This document shows, in pieces, positions 60,333-64,000 of a DNA stretch of 64,000 bases (its first letter is position 1; each line of letters starts with the position of its first letter). Source of the stretch: Micromonospora sp. WMMD1128 (GTDB lineage: Bacteria; Actinomycetota; Actinomycetes; Mycobacteriales; Micromonosporaceae); the NCBI RefSeq assembly GCF_027497235.1, contig NZ_CP114902.1, positions 1,563,501 to 1,627,500 on the forward strand, given 5' to 3'. The notes beneath the pieces are model-generated. The model searched no databases and had not been told where the DNA came from. It saw nothing but the letters and a program-made list of their open reading frames with translations. The translations under genes were made by a program, and so were the position numbers.

Positions 60333-61032
60333 GATCAAGGACCTGACGCTGCTGTACGGGCGGATCCAGGCGCTGCACGGGATCAGCCTGCACGTCAACG
60401 AGGGTGAGGTGGTGGCCCTGATCGGCGCGAACGGCGCCGGCAAGACCACCACCATGCGGGCCATCTCCGGGCTGCGCCCGGTGGCCGAGGGCTCGATCGT
60501 CTTCAACGGCACCGACGTCACCAGGATGCGGGCCGACCTGCGGGTGATCCGGGGCATCGGGCAGGCGCCCGAGGGTCGCGGCGTCTTCCCCGGCATGACG
60601 GTCATCGAGAACCTGGAGATGGGCGCGTACACCCGGCGGGACCGGGCCGGCATCGCCGAGGACATGAAGATGGTCATGGACCTCTTCCCGCGGCTGCACG
60701 AGCGGCGCAAGCAGGCCGGCGGCACGCTCTCCGGTGGCGAGCAGCAGATGTTGGCGGTGGGCCGGGCGCTGATGGCCCGCCCGAAGCTGTTGCTGCTCGA
60801 CGAGCCTTCGATGGGTCTCGCGCCGATGCTGATCCAGCAGATCTTCGAGATCATCACCCGGATCAACGAGCAGGGCACCACCATCCTGCTGGTCGAGCAG
60901 AACGCCCAGCAGGCGCTCTCCCGGGCCCACCGGGCCTACGTGCTGGAGACCGGCCGGATCGTCAAGGAGGGCACCGGCCAGGAGCTGCTGCACGACCAGG
61001 CGGTCAAGGACGCGTACCTCGGCGTGGCCTGA
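60322..61032 (+). CDS. livF: Branched-chain amino-acid ABC transporter ATPase LivF
   Basis: The second ATPase subunit, 236 aa as usual. Walker A GANGAGKTT, IGQAPEGRGVFPGMTVIENLEMGAY (LivF-type Q loop), signature LSGGEQQMLAVGRALM and Walker B LLLLDEPSMGL are complete. It is the last gene of the operon and is followed by a strong hairpin. Confidence 0.95.
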   Translation: MLLEIKDLTLLYGRIQALHGISLHVNEGEVVALIGANGAGKTTTMRAISGLRPVAEGSIVFNGTDVTRMRADLRVIRGIGQAPEGRGVFPGMTVIENLEMGAYTRRDRAGIAEDMKMVMDLFPRLHERRKQAGGTLSGGEQQMLAVGRALMARPKLLLLDEPSMGLAPMLIQQIFEIITRINEQGTTILLVEQNAQQALSRAHRAYVLETGRIVKEGTGQELLHDQAVKDAYLGVA

Positions 61033-61045
61033 GGTCGTACCGGCC

Positions 61046-61085
61046 GGCGGCCGGCCCTCCCCACGCCGGGGAAGGGCCGGCCGCC
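61046..61085 (+). terminator. Terminator hairpin after livF
   Basis: GGCGGCCGGCCCT pairs perfectly with AGGGCCGGCCGCC, and the inner TCCCC / GGGGA extends the stem around a 5-base loop. It lies 14 bases after the stop and before the polA promoter. Confidence 0.8.
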
Positions 61086-61126
61086 GTCGTCGGTGCGGCC
61101 GGGCCCGGCTTGTCGGGCGTACGGAC

Positions 61127-61132
61127 TAGAGT
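61127..61132 (+). promoter_or_regulatory. Probable -10 element (TAGAGT) of leaderless polA
   Basis: TAGAGT is followed by seven bases and the GTG at 61140. No ribosome site is present, so a leaderless transcript is likely. Confidence 0.42.
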
Positions 61133-61139
61133 CGCTGCC

Positions 61140-63839
61140 GTGACAGCTACGACGCCGCGCCTGCTCCTCGTCGACGGACATTCCCTGGCATACCGGGCGT
61201 TCTTCGCTCTGCCGGTGGAAAACTTCTCCACCACCACGGGGCAGCCGACAAACGCCGTCTACGGCTTCACCTCGATGCTGATCAACGTGCTCCGGGACGA
61301 GCAGCCGACCCACATCGTGGTCGCCTTCGACGTCTCCCGCCGGTCCTTCCGCACCGACAGATATGCCGAGTACAAGGCCGGCCGCAGCGAGACCCCGACC
61401 GACTTCAAGGGCCAGGTGAGCCTGGTCAAGGAGGTCCTCGCGGCGCTGCGGGTGCCGGTGGTGGAGGCGCCGGGCTACGAGGCCGACGACGTCATCGCCA
61501 CGCTCGCCTGTCAGGCCCGCGACCAGGGCATGGACGTGCTGATCACCACCGGCGACCGGGACGCGTTCCAGCTCGTCGGCGACCAGGTCACCGTGCTCTA
61601 CCCGCGCAAGGGCGTCTCCGACCTGGCCCGGATGGACCCGGCGGCGGTCGAGGCGAAATACGGTGTCCCGCCGGACCGCTACCGCGACCTGGCCGCGCTC
61701 GTCGGCGAGACGAGCGACAACCTGCCCGGCGTCCCCGGCGTCGGCCCGAAGACCGCAGCCAAGTGGATCAACCTGTACGGCGGTGTCGAGGGCGTGGTGG
61801 CCCGGGCCGACGAGATCAAGGGCAAGGCCGGCGAGAGCCTGCGCGAGCGCCTGGCCGACGTGATCCGCAACTACGAGATCAACTGCCTGGTCGCCGACCT
61901 GGAGCTTCCGGTGCGTCCCGAGGACGCCCGCTGGCAGGGCTGGGACCGGGAGGCCGTGCACCAGGTCTTCGACACGCTCCAGTTCCGCATCCTGCGGGAC
62001 CGCCTCTACCAATACCTGGAGGCGGTCGAGCCGGAGGCCGAGGCCGGCTTCGAGCTGGCCGGCGAGGTGCTCACCGAGCCGGGCGCGCTCGCCGGCTGGC
62101 TGGACACCCACGGCGGGGCCGGCACGCCCGTCGGCCTGGCCGCCACGCTCGACACCGGCCCCAACCGCCGGCACACCGCCACCGTGACCGCGATGGCGCT
62201 CGCCACCACCGACGGCGCGGCGGCCTGGTTCGACCCGAGCCGGCTGGACGCCGGCGACGACGCCGCCCTGGCCGGCTGGCTGGCCGACGCCGGACGCCCG
62301 AAGGTGCTGCACGACAGCAAGCCAGCGGTGCTGGCGTTCGCCGCGCACGGCTGGGAGCTTCGGGGCATCGCCCGCGACACCCAGATCGCCGCCTACCTGG
62401 CCCGCCCCGACCAGCGTTCCTACGACCTCACCGACCTGGCGCTGCGCTACCTGCACCGGGAGCTGCGCGTCGACGCGCCGGAGACCGGCCAGCTCACCCT
62501 GGACGGGTTCGGTGACGAGGGCGCGGCCGAGCAGAACCTGATGCTCCAGGCCCGGGCCACGCTCGACCTGGCCGACGCGATCGACGCCGAGCTGTCCCGC
62601 GACGGCGAGCAGTCCGCCCGGCTGATGGCCGAGGTGGAGCTGCCGCTGATGCGGGTCCTCGCCGCCATGGAGCGCACCGGCATTGCCGCCGACACCGACT
62701 ACCTCTCCGAGCTGGAGGCCCACTTCGCCGCCGAGGTGAAGGCCGCCGCGCAGAGCGCCTACGAGGTGGTCGGCCGGGAGTTCAACCTCGGCTCGCCCAA
62801 GCAGTTGCAGGAGATCCTCTTCACCGAGCTGGGCCTGCCCAAGACCAAGCGGATCAAGACCGGCTACACCACCGACGCCGACGCCCTCCAGTGGCTCTTC
62901 GCCCAGACCGAGCACCCGCTGCTGCACCACCTGCTGCGCCACCGCGACGTGGCCAAGCTCAAGTCGACTGTCGACGGGCTGCTCAAGTCGGTCTCCGACG
63001 ACGGCCGGATCCACACCACGTTCAACCAGACGGTGGCCGCGACCGGGCGCCTGTCGTCCACCGAGCCCAACCTGCAGAACATCCCGATCCGCACCGAGGA
63101 GGGGCGGCGGATCCGGCGCGCGTTCGTCGTCGGCGAGGGCTACGAGTGCCTGCTCACCGCCGACTACAGTCAGATCGAGATGCGGATCATGGCGCACCTG
63201 TCCGCCGACGACGCGCTGGTCGAGGCGTTCAACTCCGGGCACGACTTCCACGCCGCGACCGCCTCCTCGGTCTTCACCGTCGACGTCGGCGCGGTCACCG
63301 CCGACCAGCGCCGCAAGATCAAGGCGATGAACTACGGCCTGGCGTACGGGCTGAGCGCGTTCGGCCTGTCCCAGCAGCTCGGCATCACCGCCGAGGAGGC
63401 GCGCGGGCTGATGGAGAACTACTTCGCCGGGTTCGGCGGGGTCCGCGACTACCTGCACGAGGTGGTGGCCCGGGCCCGGCAGGACGGCTACACCTCCACC
63501 ATCCTGGGCCGCCGCCGCTACCTGCCCGACCTGGTCAGCGACAACCGGCAGCGCCGGGAGATGGCCGAGCGGATGGCGCTCAACGCCCCGATCCAGGGTT
63601 CGGCGGCCGACATCATCAAGGTCGCCATGCTGCGCGTCGACGGCGCGCTGCGCGAGGCGGGGCTGCGGTCGCGGATGCTGTTGCAGGTGCACGACGAGCT
63701 GGTCTTCGAGGTCGCCCCGGGCGAGCGGGAGGCGCTGGAGGCTCTGGTGCGCAAGGAGATGGGCGCGGCCCACCCGCTGTCGGTGCCGATGGAGGTGTCC
63801 GTCGGCGAGGGCCGCGACTGGAACAGCGCCGACCACTGA
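61140..63839 (+). CDS. polA: DNA polymerase I
   Basis: Fills gaps and removes RNA primers in replication and repair. The 899-aa protein has a 5' nuclease domain (LLLVDGHSLAYRAFFALP, EADDVIATLA, TGDRDAFQLV, GETSDNLPGVPGVGPKTA), a 3'-5' exonuclease-like middle that lacks the catalytic DxE (so no proofreading, as in mycobacterial PolA), and the polymerase with motif A DYSQIEMRIMAHLS, motif B RRKIKAMNYGLAYG and motif C VHDELVFE. GTG 61140 gives the usual N-terminus and fits a leaderless promoter. Confidence 0.97.
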   Translation: MTATTPRLLLVDGHSLAYRAFFALPVENFSTTTGQPTNAVYGFTSMLINVLRDEQPTHIVVAFDVSRRSFRTDRYAEYKAGRSETPTDFKGQVSLVKEVLAALRVPVVEAPGYEADDVIATLACQARDQGMDVLITTGDRDAFQLVGDQVTVLYPRKGVSDLARMDPAAVEAKYGVPPDRYRDLAALVGETSDNLPGVPGVGPKTAAKWINLYGGVEGVVARADEIKGKAGESLRERLADVIRNYEINCLVADLELPVRPEDARWQGWDREAVHQVFDTLQFRILRDRLYQYLEAVEPEAEAGFELAGEVLTEPGALAGWLDTHGGAGTPVGLAATLDTGPNRRHTATVTAMALATTDGAAAWFDPSRLDAGDDAALAGWLADAGRPKVLHDSKPAVLAFAAHGWELRGIARDTQIAAYLARPDQRSYDLTDLALRYLHRELRVDAPETGQLTLDGFGDEGAAEQNLMLQARATLDLADAIDAELSRDGEQSARLMAEVELPLMRVLAAMERTGIAADTDYLSELEAHFAAEVKAAAQSAYEVVGREFNLGSPKQLQEILFTELGLPKTKRIKTGYTTDADALQWLFAQTEHPLLHHLLRHRDVAKLKSTVDGLLKSVSDDGRIHTTFNQTVAATGRLSSTEPNLQNIPIRTEEGRRIRRAFVVGEGYECLLTADYSQIEMRIMAHLSADDALVEAFNSGHDFHAATASSVFTVDVGAVTADQRRKIKAMNYGLAYGLSAFGLSQQLGITAEEARGLMENYFAGFGGVRDYLHEVVARARQDGYTSTILGRRRYLPDLVSDNRQRREMAERMALNAPIQGSAADIIKVAMLRVDGALREAGLRSRMLLQVHDELVFEVAPGEREALEALVRKEMGAAHPLSVPMEVSVGEGRDWNSADH

Positions 63840-63865
63840 CCCACCACCCACCCGGTGTCCGTGTC

Positions 63866-63920
63866 GACCAAGGAGTTTGCGTCGCGAGGCGTGCGTGAGC
63901 ACGACACGAACTCCTTGATC
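63866..63920. terminator. Inverted repeat after polA
   Basis: Outer arms GACCAAGGAGTT and AACTCCTTGATC pair with one mismatch and GTTTGCGTCG / CGACACGAAC extends them. It is 27 bp after the polA stop. It may be a terminator shared with a leftward gene at the window edge, or another dispersed palindrome. Confidence 0.55.
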
Positions 63921-64000
63921 AACGCCCGGGGACGGGGGAGGGAGGGGGCGGTGCTGCGGCGTGCAGGGCGGCGGCCAGGCGGTCCCGGACGGTGACCTGG
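63919..64000 (-). CDS. Possible C-terminus of a leftward gene (cut by window edge)
   Basis: On the minus strand a frame open to the window edge ends in TGA at 63919-63921. It gives about 26 residues (QVTVRDRLAAALHAAAPPPP...). The VRDRLAAALHAA part looks like a real helix and the Pro tail is typical of a C-terminus, but the stretch is too short to identify a family. Confidence 0.35.
   Translation of the reverse strand, partial: QVTVRDRLAAALHAAAPPPPSPVPGR

Noticed and set aside
63866..63920. An attachment site or insertion-sequence end after polA
   Set aside because: No integrase or transposase is near and the inverted repeat is well placed as a terminator between convergent genes.

Overview
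The window looks like chromosomal DNA of a high-GC (about 73%) actinomycete, most likely Micromonosporaceae (Micromonospora or a close relative). The evidence is the extreme GC bias, frequent GTG starts, many probable leaderless genes, an ANTAR response regulator, a PdtaR-polA neighbourhood, and abundant short palindromic intergenic repeats. I did no database search; names come from motifs and remembered family features.

Backbone. The order hisI, Trp-associated membrane gene, trpC, trpB, trpA, lgt, ..., pyk, tesB, ..., ANTAR regulator, ..., polA is the actinobacterial order known from M. tuberculosis (Rv1606 to Rv1629). It is broken here by blocks of accessory genes. Region 1 (1-15.9 kb): a MerR tail, a nucleotidyltransferase-HisI fusion, the trp genes (without trpE), lgt, an FAD monooxygenase, a GNAT protein and the glutamate synthase pair gltB-gltD. 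Region 2 (16-43 kb): an accessory block between gltD and pyk. It holds secreted hydrolases (M1 peptidase, GDSL esterase, PhoX phosphatase, lipase), regulator-target pairs (TetR/MFS, LysR/SDR), orphan antitoxin-like genes, a three-gene operon of small Cys-motif proteins beside a GntR regulator, a Panacea-Fic toxin-antitoxin pair, an FtsK/EccC-like ATPase locus, a pentapeptide-repeat protein divergent from a membrane-anchored receiver protein, a GMC oxidoreductase, an aldo/keto reductase and a PAS-GAF-SpoIIE phosphatase. Region 3 (43-50 kb): pyk, tesB, an Rrf2 regulator with a TSUP anion exporter, and a secreted CBM2-PL11 rhamnogalacturonan lyase. Region 4 (50-64 kb): an LLM oxidoreductase, an Lrp/AsnC regulator divergent from a trans-sulfuration enzyme, an HTH-LAGLIDADG protein beside tRNA-Leu(CAA), the ANTAR regulator, a lipoprotein, the five-gene livKHMGF branched-chain amino-acid transporter, and polA.

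The most unusual structure is at 31871-32118. Four tandem 62-bp repeats sit exactly between the FtsK-like gene and the next gene. Each unit is a 21-codon mini-ORF whose stop overlaps the next ATG (ATGA), so an unbroken chain of stop-start overlaps links the two genes. A diverged copy sits between pyk and tesB. At least three other short palindromic repeat families recur: a GGGGCCCC double hairpin (4 copies), a 79-bp TTGATCCACTCC element (2 copies) and a GATCTTGG...CCAAGATC hairpin (2 copies). No CRISPR array, rRNA or complete insertion sequence was seen.
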